From assembly GCA_003021655.1 (NCBI GenBank), contig PXRP01000026.1, positions 1-64,000 of the forward strand: a DNA stretch of 64,000 bases. Reading direction: 5' to 3'. Made by a program: the position numbers and the translations under genes. The notes beneath the pieces are model-generated. The model was not told the DNA's origin, ran no database searches, and saw only the letters and a program-made list of their open reading frames with translations. Shown here piece after piece: positions 8,408 to 16,819 of this stretch (the first letter of the stretch is position 1; every line of letters begins with the position of its first letter). Origin of the DNA: Halobacteriales archaeon QS_4_69_31 (GTDB lineage Archaea > Halobacteriota > Halobacteria > Halobacteriales > Haloarculaceae).

Positions 8408-8525
8408 CCGCCCGTCGGGTCCGGGCACGCGAGCCACCGCTCCTTCGGTTAGCATGCGGGACATCGCCCTCCGGTCAAGGTACGCAAAGAGATACGCAGA
8501 CCGCCGCCCGTCGGGTCCGGGCACG
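8408..8525. repeat. 22-bp direct repeat in a noncoding gap
   Basis: The 22-bp sequence that begins CCGCCCGTCGGGTCCGGGCA occurs at 8408-8429 and again at 8504-8525. The gap 8328-8546 otherwise holds no supportable gene. Confidence 0.6.
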
Positions 8526-8546
8526 AGGTGCGCGGCGCGCGGGGCC

Positions 8547-9356
8547 TCACTTGCCCGACCAGTCGGGCTCGCGGTCCTCGAAGAAGGCGTCGATCCCCTC
8601 GTCTTTGTCCTCGGTGCCACAGAGCTGGGCGAACAGTTCGGCCTCGTACTCGATGCCGGCATCCAGGTCCACGCGCGAGGCGGCCTGCACCGCCGTCTTG
8701 GCGAACTCCAGGGCGACGGGGCTGTGCTCGGCCATCGACGCCGCCAGGTCGTAGACCGCGTCGTCGAAGGTCTCGTCGCCGTGGACCGCGTCGACGAGGC
8801 CGATCTCGGCGGCCTCGGCGGCGTCGACGGGGTCGCCCGACAGTATCAGTCGCATCGCCTGGCCCTCCCCCACGAGGCGGGGGAGCCGCTGGGTCGCGCC
8901 GCCGCCGGGCATGATCCCGAGGCCGATCTCCGGCTGGCCGACCGTCGCCCGCTCGTGGGCGATGCGGACGTCACAGGCCAGCGCGAGTTCGCAGCCGCCG
9001 CCGAGCGCGTGACCGTTGACCCGGGCGATGACGGGCACCGGCAGGTCGTCGACGCGCTCGTAGACCCGCGGGCGCTTGCTCGCCTCGCGCTGTTCGAGCG
9101 CCGTCCGCTCGCGCAACTCGGAGATGTCGGCCCCCGCGACGAACGCGTCCGCCTCCGGGTCCCCCGTCAGGACGACGACACGGACGTCGCTGTCAGGTAC
9201 CGCCTCCAGGACGGCCGCCAGGTCCGCCCGGAGCTGTGCGTCCAGCGCGTTGCGGGCCGCCGGTCGCGAGAGCTCGACCGTCGCCACGCCCTCGGCGCGG
9301 TCCCCAACCGTCGCCGCGACCGTCTCGCGCTCGGCGGCGACCGACTCGACGCTCAT
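8547..9356 (-). CDS. Enoyl-CoA hydratase/isomerase family protein
   Basis: 269 residues from ATG at 9356 (MSVESVAAERETVAATVGDR). Crotonase fold with the oxyanion-hole segments VAGADISELRER and NGHALGGGCELALACDVRI, and the catalytic-Glu region ATVGQPEIGLGIMPGGG. These are the two glutamates of true hydratases. It probably acts in fatty-acid beta-oxidation, hydrating 2-enoyl-CoA to the (S)-3-hydroxyacyl-CoA. Upstream extension possible but unsupported. It is divergent from the secreted nuclease-like gene. Confidence 0.9.
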   Translation of the reverse strand: MSVESVAAERETVAATVGDRAEGVATVELSRPAARNALDAQLRADLAAVLEAVPDSDVRVVVLTGDPEADAFVAGADISELRERTALEQREASKRPRVYERVDDLPVPVIARVNGHALGGGCELALACDVRIAHERATVGQPEIGLGIMPGGGATQRLPRLVGEGQAMRLILSGDPVDAAEAAEIGLVDAVHGDETFDDAVYDLAASMAEHSPVALEFAKTAVQAASRVDLDAGIEYEAELFAQLCGTEDKDEGIDAFFEDREPDWSGK

Positions 9357-9511
9357 CCGTCCCCCCCGGGACGGACGGACTGCTCGCTCGCTCCGGTCTC
9401 GACGGTGTCGTGACTCGACAGGGGTCGGTCCATACCCCCCGTCCGACCGGCAGCCCATTAATACGGCGGGTCGCCGCCACACTCAATACGGAGCACCACC
9501 TGGACACGAGA

Positions 9512-10837
9512 GTGACCGCCCCAGGGTCCCCACCCCGGTCCAGGCGCGCGGTTCTCGGGGCCGCCGCCGGGGTCGTCGCCGGACACGCCGCTCCCGTCGC
9601 GTCCGCGGAGCCGCCGTCGGCGGCCGCCGAACTGACGGTCGCGACGCGGAACCTCGGGCTGGGCGTCGACCTCGACGCGCTCCTGGCCGTCGAATCCGAG
9701 TCGGACCTGCGCCGCGTCGCCGGCGAACTGCTCGAAACCGCCCGGGCGCACCCCTACGACGCGCGGGTCGGGGCGATAGCCGACGAGGTGGCGGCGACAG
9801 ACCCCGACGTCGTCGCGCTCCAGGAGGCCGCCGTCGTTCGCACCCGGGCGCCCGGCGACGACGGGGAGACGCCCGAACCGGCCGAAACCGTCGTCGACCT
9901 GCTCGACCGGCTGAGCGCGGCCCTCGACGAGCGCGACCTCGACTACCGCGTCGCCGGCTCGACCGTCACGACCGACGCCGAACTCCCCGCGGACGGCGAG
10001 GACGGCCGGGTCGACGTGCGCGTCAGGGACCGGGACGCGGTACTAGTCCGGGAGGACCACGAGACCGGCCCCGTCCGGACCGGCCGCTACGACACCGGGG
10101 TCACGGTCGGGCTCCCCGGCGCCGACCGGCGGGTCACGCTCGCCCGCGGCTACTGTCTCGTCGACGTCAGCCTCGACGCTGGGACGGTGACCGTCGCCTC
10201 GACCCACCTCGAATCCACCGCGATACCCGTCCGCCTCGGGCAGGCGCTCGAACTGCGCGACGCGCTGCCGTCGGACGGGCCGGTCGCGCTCGGCGCCGAC
10301 CTCAACAGCGGCCCGGGCACGACCACGGTTGCGTACGACGCGCTGACCGACCGGTTGGGCGACGCCTACGCGACGCTCCGGCCCGACGCCGACGGCTACA
10401 CCTGCTGTCAGGCCGAGTCGATGCGAAACGGCGAGTCACTGCTCGAGGAACGCGTCGACGCAGTCCTCTATCGCGCACCCCTCGACCCGACCGCGGTCGA
10501 GCGGGTCGGCGCTGACCCCGACGACCGCGTCGACGCGACCGTCGACGGCGACCCCGTCGAGGTCTGGCCCTCCGACCACGCTGGCGTCGTCGCCACGTTC
10601 GAACTGCCCCCGCCCGAGCCGACGCCCTCGCCGACGCCGACACCCACCCCGACACCGTCACCGACGCCCGCGCCCGCGCTGACCCCCACGTCGACGCCCG
10701 CGGCCACGCAGGACACGGAGACGACCGCGGCCACGCAGGACACGGAGACGACCACGAGCGAGTCCGGCGCGGGGTTCGGCGCGCCCGCGACTCTCGCGGG
10801 CGTCCTGGGTGGGCTGTGGTGGCGGTCCCGCGAGTGA
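9512..10837 (+). CDS. Tat-exported endonuclease/exonuclease/phosphatase-family protein with C-terminal anchor
   Basis: 441 residues from GTG at 9512. The N-terminus RSRRAVLGAAAGVVAGHAAP is a twin-arginine signal peptide. The DNase I-like core is complete: VVALQEAAV (Glu), STHLES (His), GADLNSGPG (Asp/Asn) and WPSDHAGVV (Asp-His). A Pro/Thr linker (TPSPTPTPTPTPSPTP) and an ATQDTETT duplication follow. The end is GFGAPATLAGVLGGLWWRSR, a hydrophobic helix plus Arg that resembles the PGF-CTERM/archaeosortase anchor. Probably an extracellular nuclease or phosphodiesterase fixed at the cell surface; the substrate is unknown. Confidence 0.8.
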   Translation: MTAPGSPPRSRRAVLGAAAGVVAGHAAPVASAEPPSAAAELTVATRNLGLGVDLDALLAVESESDLRRVAGELLETARAHPYDARVGAIADEVAATDPDVVALQEAAVVRTRAPGDDGETPEPAETVVDLLDRLSAALDERDLDYRVAGSTVTTDAELPADGEDGRVDVRVRDRDAVLVREDHETGPVRTGRYDTGVTVGLPGADRRVTLARGYCLVDVSLDAGTVTVASTHLESTAIPVRLGQALELRDALPSDGPVALGADLNSGPGTTTVAYDALTDRLGDAYATLRPDADGYTCCQAESMRNGESLLEERVDAVLYRAPLDPTAVERVGADPDDRVDATVDGDPVEVWPSDHAGVVATFELPPPEPTPSPTPTPTPTPSPTPAPALTPTSTPAATQDTETTAATQDTETTTSESGAGFGAPATLAGVLGGLWWRSRE

Positions 10838-10899
10838 CGGGGCACGGACGGACTCCCGCCCGCTCGCTCGCCCCTGTCCGGGTACGACGGCGGGTGTGC

Positions 10900-11967
10900 C
10901 TACCGGTTCGTGCCGACTGTCACGCGCACGTCGGTGCCGACCGCCAGGTCCAGCCCCTCGCCGACCAGTTTGACGCCCAGTTCGTCGCGCGCCGGCGCCA
11001 GGGCGATCCCCCGGACCGGCTCGCCATCGGCCAGGACTCGCAGGTCCGCCCAGGCCACGTCCCGGCCCTCGACGGTGCCGACGGGCGTGTCGAGCAGGCA
11101 CACCGGGCCGGTCGGGCCCCGGCTTCTATCCTCGGGCGCGTCCCCGCCGGCACCGTTCCGGAGGAGGCCGCCACCGTCGTAGTGCGGGAGGCCGCCGTCG
11201 AGGACGCCCGCGACTGCGCCCGCCGCGTCGGTCGCCGCGAGGCCGGCGAACGCCTCCCCCGGTGCCGGGTGTGCCGGCTCGTCGAGGACGGCGTAGCTTT
11301 CGCCGGCGGCGACCACCGTCCCGGTCCCGTCCCAGGCGACCGGTTCGAGCGCGAGCGCGGGGTCGAGTTCCAGCGGGAGCGACCCGGCGGCGCGGTAGGG
11401 GTCGGCGTCGGGCGACCGGAACCCCAGGTGGAGGTGGTTGGCGACCCACGGCGCGAAAAACCCCGCGCGGACGAGCGTCCCGAGGTGGTCCCCGACCGCG
11501 ACGGTCTCACTCGGCTCGACCGCCGGGTCGACGTGCAGGATCCGCGCGACTGGCGCGCCGGACTCCCCCCGGTCGCGACCCGGGACGGCCGACGCCCGCC
11601 GCCGGTCCGTTTCGGGTGGATCGGGTCCGCTATCTCCTTCGGGTGCACCGAAGCTATCGTCCGTTTCGGGTGCAGCGGGGGCGCTGTCAGGTTCGGAGTC
11701 GGGAGCGGTTCCGGTGTCGACGACGATGAGGTGGTCGTCTTCGGCGGCGTAGGGACGGGAGGGGGCCGTGACCGTCCGGACGTCGAGGACGGTGCCGGCG
11801 ACCGGCGACGGCGCGGGGACGGGCGGGCCGTCCTCGGGGTCGGGGTGGGTCGCGTCGCCGGGGTACAGGTCGACGGCACAGCCGTGGTCGTGGGCGGCGT
11901 ACGGGGAGTTGTAGAGCGTGAACCGGCTGTATTCGCGGAGGAGTCCTGCGGGCAACGTGACGGCCAT
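10900..11967 (-). CDS. M23-like (LytM-fold) protein
   Basis: 355 residues from ATG at 11967 (MAVTLPAGLLREYSRFTLYN). Metal-site-like motifs of the M23/LytM fold are visible: HDHGCAVDLYP near the N-terminus and VANHLHLGFRSP (H-x-H) in the middle. Between them runs an acidic, low-complexity insertion with repeats of the DSGPDPPETD type. There is no signal peptide, so it is probably cytoplasmic. Archaea lack murein, so a peptidase role is unlikely to involve peptidoglycan and the real substrate is unknown. Confidence 0.65.
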   Translation of the reverse strand: MAVTLPAGLLREYSRFTLYNSPYAAHDHGCAVDLYPGDATHPDPEDGPPVPAPSPVAGTVLDVRTVTAPSRPYAAEDDHLIVVDTGTAPDSEPDSAPAAPETDDSFGAPEGDSGPDPPETDRRRASAVPGRDRGESGAPVARILHVDPAVEPSETVAVGDHLGTLVRAGFFAPWVANHLHLGFRSPDADPYRAAGSLPLELDPALALEPVAWDGTGTVVAAGESYAVLDEPAHPAPGEAFAGLAATDAAGAVAGVLDGGLPHYDGGGLLRNGAGGDAPEDRSRGPTGPVCLLDTPVGTVEGRDVAWADLRVLADGEPVRGIALAPARDELGVKLVGEGLDLAVGTDVRVTVGTNR

Positions 11968-12084
11968 CGGGCGCTCTTGGGAACGGACCGGCATCAGCCT
12001 CCCGCTCGTCACCCGGGACAGTCAGGGGGCCAGAGGGGTCACGCCGTCTCGTAGACAGCGGGACCGGCGGGGGGATCGCCCCTC

Positions 12085-12200
12085 GGTGGGCCGACCGTCG
12101 TCGTTCCCCGGTGGGCCGACCGTCGTCGCCTCTTGGTGGGCCGACCCTCGTCGCCTCTTGATGGGCCGACCCTCGTCGTTCCCCGGTGGGCCGACCGTCG
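12085..12200. repeat. 25-bp tandem repeat (4.6 copies) upstream of priL
   Basis: Units start at 12085, 12110, 12135, 12160 and 12185 with consensus GGTGGGCCGACCGTCGTCG plus TTCCCC or CCTCTT. The fifth is partial and stops just before the priL TATA element at about 12203-12209. Units differ by a few substitutions, so it is not a recent error. Confidence 0.9.
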
Positions 12201-12202
12201 GC

Positions 12203-12209
12203 TTTATTC
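12203..12209 (+). promoter_or_regulatory. priL TATA element
   Basis: TTTATTC lies about 27 bp upstream of the priL ATG, fitting a leaderless transcript. It directly follows the tandem repeat. Confidence 0.5.
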
Positions 12210-12234
12210 GAGTCCGCGCGCAACCGCTGTCCAG

Positions 12235-13317
12235 ATGGCCATCGAGCCACTCCACGCCCGGTACCCGTTTCTCGGGGCCGCGAGACGGGCCGTCGACGAG
12301 GCGGGCGTCGACCTCGCGCAGGTGGTGGCGTCCGAGGAGGCGGTCGTCGAGCGCGGGCTCGAACGCGTGGAGACGGCCGTCGCGGAGCGGGAGGTCGGCG
12401 ACCCCCACCGCCGGACGCGCGTCGAGTTGCTCTCCTACCCGGTGGCGCGGGTGCTCGTCTCGCTCGTCGACGAGCGCGTGCTCACGCGGGCCTGCGCCAG
12501 GGCGGAGGCCGCGACCGCCCACGAGCGGTTCACCGAGGAGTTCGCGACGACCGCCGAGTACAAGAGCACGGCGTCCGGGCGGCTGACGCTCGCGGACCTG
12601 CTCGCGGAGTTCGACCTGACGGCGGCCGTCCGCGAGACCCCCGACGGCTACCGGGTCGAGGTGGGCGCCTACCTCGACCTGGCGGCCGACCAGTGGGGCG
12701 ACGAGTGGCGGCTGGTCAACCGGGCGCTGGCCGACGGCGAGGTCCGCGTCGGCGACGACGAACTGCTCGAACTGCTCCGCCAGGCCGTCCGCCACCGCGT
12801 CGAGGAGGGGCTTCCGCTGTCGGTGCCCGACCCCGTCGCCACCGAACTCGACGACGAGGTCGACCGGATCCGCGAGACGCTCGCGGAGCTGGAGCTCACG
12901 CGCGAGATCGACACCGTCGTCCCGGAGCTGTTCCCGCCCTGTATGAAACACCTGCTCGACCGGGTCCAGAAGGGCGACCACCTCGAACACCACTCGCGGT
13001 TCGCCATCGCCTCCTTCCTGACGAGCATCGGCATGACGACCGACGATATCGTCGACCTGTTCGAGGTGAACCCGGGTTTCGGCGAGGAGGCCACCCGCTA
13101 CCAGGTCGACCACATCCGCGGGAAGACCAGCCCGACCGAGTACTCCCCGCCGTCGTGTGCGACGATGCAGTCCTACGGCGACTGTGTCAACATGGACGAC
13201 ATCTGCGAGGACGTCATCGACCAGTCACACCCGCTGAACTACTACGAACACCGGCTCGACGAGAGCGACGAGGACGACCTCGTCGACTGGCGCGAAAGCG
13301 AGGACGCGGGCGCCTAG
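12235..13317 (+). CDS. priL: DNA primase large subunit PriL
   Basis: 360 residues from ATG at 12235 (MAIEPLHARYPFLGAARRAV). The C-terminal domain carries the four iron-sulfur cysteines of archaeal/eukaryotic PriL: FPPCMKHLLDR, then PPSCATMQSYGDCVNMDDIC. HSRFAIASFLTSIGM and NPGFGEEATRYQVDHI are also characteristic. With PriS (not in this window) it makes the RNA/DNA primer for replication. An in-frame extension upstream would translate the tandem repeat and is rejected. Confidence 0.95.
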   Translation: MAIEPLHARYPFLGAARRAVDEAGVDLAQVVASEEAVVERGLERVETAVAEREVGDPHRRTRVELLSYPVARVLVSLVDERVLTRACARAEAATAHERFTEEFATTAEYKSTASGRLTLADLLAEFDLTAAVRETPDGYRVEVGAYLDLAADQWGDEWRLVNRALADGEVRVGDDELLELLRQAVRHRVEEGLPLSVPDPVATELDDEVDRIRETLAELELTREIDTVVPELFPPCMKHLLDRVQKGDHLEHHSRFAIASFLTSIGMTTDDIVDLFEVNPGFGEEATRYQVDHIRGKTSPTEYSPPSCATMQSYGDCVNMDDICEDVIDQSHPLNYYEHRLDESDEDDLVDWRESEDAGA

Positions 13318-13445
13318 TCGTCGAAGTCCGCCCGGTACATCCCGAAGCCGACGACGGCGATGAAACTGCCGACGAGTACGAACGTGGTTCGTACTACCGC
13401 CCATCGGCGACTCTCCTCCTCGTAAACGTCCCCGAGGCTGGACAT
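13314..13445 (-). CDS. Small single-pass membrane protein
   Basis: 43 residues, MSSLGDVYEEESRRWAVVRT followed by a hydrophobic helix (TFVLVGSFIAVVGFGM, residues 21-36) and an acidic tail. It is convergent with priL, and the two stop codons overlap within 4 bp (13314-13317). That tight convergent packing and a TATA-like TATACTTTT about 30 bp upstream argue that it is real. Function unknown. Confidence 0.7.
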   Translation of the reverse strand: MSSLGDVYEEESRRWAVVRTTFVLVGSFIAVVGFGMYRADFDD

Positions 13446-13704
13446 ATGACCGCCGATATGTATGGCCGACGGAAAAGTATACCGGAGTGAATCAACGGTG
13501 ATAATCTCGTCGTACAGCTGTAGACACAGCTACCATCCTGAGTTGCGACGGATCGAAATCGAACGGATTTGGAACGAAGTCCGACCTCACCATCGCCTCG
13601 ATCGACCGCCTGTCGAGTAGCGAGCGGTAGACCCTGAACGACGGGTACTGGACGTTCGAGGTCCTGATCGACGCAGACGGAAACCAAGACGCGTCTCACC
13701 GCCT
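13446..13704. other. Intergenic region, nothing recognised
   Basis: 259 bp of somewhat lower GC, apart from the promoter of the small membrane protein at its left end. Open frames here lack homology that I can recognise. Confidence 0.5.
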
Positions 13705-14421
13705 ATGGCCCGCACACGACACCCCACCCCCGCCAGCAAGACTGCACTCGCACCGGATGTTCGTCGCCTGGACGAACGGGCCGCCCGCGCCTGGACCGAG
13801 CGCATGGCCGTCCGCCCGCTCGGCGAAGCGTACGCCGTCGACAGCGAGAGCGGCGCCACCTACGTCGTCGACCCCGAGCGCCGGTCGTGTACCTGCCCCG
13901 ACCACCGGATCCGTGGCGAGGTCTGCAAACACCTCCGCCGGGTCGCCATCGAGATCTCGACGCGGCGGGTCCCCCCGCCCGGGAAGCGCCGCGCCGACTG
14001 TCGGGCCTGCGGCGTCGAGACGTTCGTGGCCGCCGACGCCGACCCGCCGCTGTGTGCGGATTGCGGCCTCGCGGCCGGCGACGTCGTCCGGGACCGCGAG
14101 ACCGGCGACCGGCTCGTCGTTGTTGGCGTCACGGGCGAGCGCGCCGACGCGGTCCGCGTCGGCCCCGAGGACCGCCCGGTCGCCGACTTCGAGACCAACG
14201 CGGACTACCCCGCCGACGACCCCGTCGTCAGGGCCGTCTACCTCGGCGCGTACGCCGACGAGAACCCCCGGCGCTACTCGTTCCCCCGCTCGCGGCTCGA
14301 ACGGGTCGACGACGCCGCGCTCGTCGACGTCGGACGCGAAGCGGAGAGACCGGGCGAGTTCGAGAAGGCGGACGTCCGGACCGAAGAAGACGTCCGAGGA
14401 CGCGAGCGTGGCGCGCGCTAG
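13705..14421 (+). CDS. SWIM zinc-finger protein
   Basis: 238 residues. [15 protein letters not shown] (about residues 64-78) is a complete SWIM finger (C-x-C-x(n)-C-x-H). A second knuckle pair, CRACG (about 99) and CADCG (about 116), forms a zinc ribbon. The C-terminal third is charged and unrecognised. SWIM domains mediate DNA or protein contacts, and haloarchaeal members have no assigned role. It is convergent with hjc, with the stop codons overlapping by 4 bp. Confidence 0.85.
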   Translation: MARTRHPTPASKTALAPDVRRLDERAARAWTERMAVRPLGEAYAVDSESGATYVVDPERRSCTCPDHRIRGEVCKHLRRVAIEISTRRVPPPGKRRADCRACGVETFVAADADPPLCADCGLAAGDVVRDRETGDRLVVVGVTGERADAVRVGPEDRPVADFETNADYPADDPVVRAVYLGAYADENPRRYSFPRSRLERVDDAALVDVGREAERPGEFEKADVRTEEDVRGRERGAR

Positions 14422-14942
14422 TCGAGCATCTCGGCGGCTTCCTCGCGGGAGAGGTTGCCCCGCTCGAAGGCCGCGAGCACGTCCAGGGTGGCCTGGTCGG
14501 GGCCGGCGTCGCCGACTTCCGCCAGCGTGACCTTCTCGGAGTGGCCGACCAGTTCCGCGAAGTCGGTCCCCTCGGCGAGCGCGGTCTCTTTCTTGACGCG
14601 GTAGTTCCCGCCGTCGGTGACGTGGACGGCGTCGTCGCCGGGGTGGAAGAAATACCAGTCCTCGCGGTCGAAGCGAACGGCGATGCGGGGGGCCGCCCCG
14701 AAGTTCCGCGCGAAAAACAACAGCGCCTCGACCTCCTCGCCGTCGAGGTAGATGGGCTGGCCCGACGAGGACTTGGCCTCGATGGCGTAGAAGTCCTCGC
14801 CGTCGCCCGCGAGCACGTCCGGGAGGTCCCGCTCGGTGGCGCTGCCGCTGGCGGGCGCGCGCATCACCGCGAAGCCTGCCTCGTCGAGGGAGTTGACCAG
14901 CTCGCGCTCGCGCCGGTCGCCTTTCGCGTTCGAGTCCGCCAT
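14418..14942 (-). CDS. hjc: Holliday junction resolvase Hjc
   Basis: 174 residues from ATG at 14942 ([20 protein letters not shown]). The archaeal resolvase signature is intact: [20 protein letters not shown] with the first catalytic Glu, [15 protein letters not shown] with the Asp, then [15 protein letters not shown] (E-x-K). Hjc cleaves four-way junctions in recombination and repair. The C-terminal part is longer than in crenarchaeal Hjc (extra 40-50 residues), as is usual in haloarchaea. Confidence 0.93.
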   Translation of the reverse strand: MADSNAKGDRRERELVNSLDEAGFAVMRAPASGSATERDLPDVLAGDGEDFYAIEAKSSSGQPIYLDGEEVEALLFFARNFGAAPRIAVRFDREDWYFFHPGDDAVHVTDGGNYRVKKETALAEGTDFAELVGHSEKVTLAEVGDAGPDQATLDVLAAFERGNLSREEAAEMLD

Positions 14943-15314
14943 CCCGTGGATCGTTGCCGGTCTCGGGCTAAAGCCTGTCGGAGCCGGGGACCCGCGCCGT
15001 TTCCCTGCCATCGGCCGGTCCGCCCGCCCCCTGCCGTCGGCCGGCGGTCACGTTGACGGCAGACCCGCCCGGCCTCGCTGTCGACCGGCGACCGTCGTCC
15101 GTCCGAGCGGGAGCGTCGGCCAGCGCCCGCTGTCCGAGACCGACCGGGACCACCCCGGACGAGACCGTCCGGGGTCTCGGACGAGGCAACCGTCGAGGAT
15201 GTCGTGCCCCGCTTGTGTTACTCGGGGCCGTCTCGCCGGCAGAGGCCGGCGAAGTGACGTGTCTCCTACCATTTGGTGAAAACAACTACATGATATGATG
15301 GTACACATGTTGGC
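14943..15314. other. Intergenic region, nothing recognised
   Basis: About 370 bp without a supportable gene. The last 45 bp (15270-15314) are AT-richer and may hold the promoter for the DUF4870 gene. No clear terminator or RNA gene was seen. Confidence 0.5.
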
Positions 15315-15383
15315 ATGGTCGAGAAACCGAACGGCGACCGATCGGTCGGGATCCGCCGATCACGAGTGAGGGTCGACCGATGA
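15315..15383 (+). CDS. Possible 22-residue leader peptide before the DUF4870 gene
   Basis: ATG at 15315 gives MVEKPNGDRSVGIRRSRVRV plus 2 residues, ending at TGA 15381-15383. This overlaps the ATG of the next gene as ATGA. Coupling would fit a leader ORF, but the frame is short and could be chance. Confidence 0.25.
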   Translation: MVEKPNGDRSVGIRRSRVRVDR

Positions 15384-16243
15384 CCGACGGGAACGACGAC
15401 GCCGAGGACGGAGCCACAGAGGATGCGGAGAGCGGCGGCCAGGGACAACCGACTGGTGGCCAGGGCGGCCAGGGACAGCCGACCGGCGGCCAGGGACAGC
15501 CGACCGGCGGCCAGGGACAGCCGACCGGCGGCCAGGGTGGTCAGGGACAGCCGACTGGTGGCCAGGGTCAACCGAGTGGCGGTCAGGGACAGCCGACCGG
15601 TGGCCAGGGTCAACCGAGTGGCGGTCGGGGACAGCCGACTGGTGGCCAAGGTCAGCCCACCAGTGGTCAGGGCCAACCGACCGGCGGCCAAGGCGGCCAG
15701 GGTCAGCCGACTGGTGGCCAGGGACAACCCACCGGTGGCCAGGGCGGCCACAATCAGGCTCAGAGCCAGGGTCAGGGTGGGTACCAGCAACAGGCCCAGG
15801 GTCAGGGTGGGTACCAGCAACAGGCCCAGGGCCAGGGAGGGTACCAGCAGGGTGGCCACCAGCAAGGCGCCTACCAGCAGGCTGGCGGTTCGGGTGGGAC
15901 GGGGCTCGACCCCAACATCGGGGGCGCGATCGCCTACGTCCTGGGCTGGGTGACGGGGCTGGTCATGCTCCTGGTCGAGGACGACCCCTTCGTCGAGTTC
16001 CACGCCAAACAGAGCATCGCGCTCAGCGTGGTGCTTGTCGCCCTTTCGATCGGGTTGAGCATCGTGTTCACGATCCTGGGGTTCATCCCCGTCATCGGGG
16101 ACCTGTTCGGCATCCTCACCGTCCTGCTGTGGCCGCTGCTATCGCTGGGTGGGCTGGCGCTGACCGCGTTCATGATCTACAAGGCCTACGAGGGCGAGTG
16201 GTACAAGCTCCCGTACATCGGCGACTTCGTCGCCAGCCAGTGA
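15380..16243 (+). CDS. DUF4870-type membrane protein with long Gly/Gln/Pro repeat tail
   Basis: 287 residues. Residues about 15-130 consist of a degenerate heptad (GGQGQPT and GQPTGGQ variants) repeated some 15 times. Copies of QGQGGYQQQA follow (about 130-165). The C-terminal 115 residues are a DUF4870/Tic20-like membrane domain (NIGGAIAYVLGWVTGLVMLL, FVEFHAKQSIALSVVLVA, then two more helices). Probably an integral membrane protein with a disordered cytoplasmic tail. The function of DUF4870 proteins is unknown. Confidence 0.85.
   Translation: MTDGNDDAEDGATEDAESGGQGQPTGGQGGQGQPTGGQGQPTGGQGQPTGGQGGQGQPTGGQGQPSGGQGQPTGGQGQPSGGRGQPTGGQGQPTSGQGQPTGGQGGQGQPTGGQGQPTGGQGGHNQAQSQGQGGYQQQAQGQGGYQQQAQGQGGYQQGGHQQGAYQQAGGSGGTGLDPNIGGAIAYVLGWVTGLVMLLVEDDPFVEFHAKQSIALSVVLVALSIGLSIVFTILGFIPVIGDLFGILTVLLWPLLSLGGLALTAFMIYKAYEGEWYKLPYIGDFVASQ
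15430..15875 (+). repeat. In-frame 21-nt and 30-nt repeats encoding the Gly/Gln/Pro tail
   Basis: Repeats of the unit GGCCAGGGACAGCCGACCGG and variants, one codon set per GGQGQPT heptad, are followed by a 30-nt unit encoding QGQGGYQQQA. Copy number may vary between strains. Confidence 0.85.
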
Positions 16244-16253
16244 GCGGGCGCCG

Positions 16254-16763
16254 TCACTCCTCGGCGAGGTAGTCGTCTTGGACGGCGACCACCTCGGCCG
16301 AATCCGCGCAGTCGGCGTACCGGGCCAGCGGTTCCGCGTTGAGTTCGAGGAACGTGTGGCCCCAGGAGAACTTCGAGAGGAGCCGTTCTGCCTGGTCGCG
16401 CTCGCCCAGGATGACGAGCGCGCCGGCGAAGGCCTCGACCGTGTTCAGGCGGAACGGCGTCCCGTAATTGACGGGATTCGCCGCCACGAGGAAGGGCAGC
16501 GACCGGTGTATCCCGTCGAGTTCGAACGCCTCGCGTTCTGCGGTCTCCCACGAGCAGTCGAGCGCGACCAGGCGGTCGCGGCGGGCGCCACTCCCCTCGC
16601 GGTCGGCCGGCGAGAGCGCCCGTTCGGCGAACGGGTCGAGGACGACCCCCGGCGGCGTCGCTCGCGGGGACCGGTGTAGCGCCGCGAGGTCGAACCGGGC
16701 GAGTCGCCGGGCCGAGCACTTCTCCGGGTCGTCGTCGCCCTCGTACCGGACGTGCAGGTCCAC
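16254..16763 (-). CDS. tsr3: 16S rRNA aminocarboxypropyltransferase Tsr3 (DUF367)
   Basis: 169 residues from GTG at 16763 ([20 protein letters not shown]). This N-terminus with its [13 protein letters not shown] pattern, the [12 protein letters not shown] segment, [15 protein letters not shown] and [21 protein letters not shown] are characteristic of Tsr3. The enzyme transfers the 3-amino-3-carboxypropyl group from S-adenosylmethionine to a small-subunit rRNA nucleotide. Length is normal. The protein cannot start further upstream without losing the family N-terminus. Confidence 0.9.
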   Translation of the reverse strand: MDLHVRYEGDDDPEKCSARRLARFDLAALHRSPRATPPGVVLDPFAERALSPADREGSGARRDRLVALDCSWETAEREAFELDGIHRSLPFLVAANPVNYGTPFRLNTVEAFAGALVILGERDQAERLLSKFSWGHTFLELNAEPLARYADCADSAEVVAVQDDYLAEE

Positions 16764-16819
16764 ACCCCTCCGTAGCCCCTGCCCGGGCAAAAGGGTCGCG
16801 GCCCGCGCGACGGGTCCCG

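Noticed and set aside
12085-12200. 25-bp repeats as a CRISPR array
   Set aside because: The repeats are directly adjacent without unique spacers, and no cas gene is near.
13394-13699. Minus-strand frame of 101 codons
   Set aside because: It overlaps the small membrane protein in another frame, is Arg/Ser-rich and unrecognisable.
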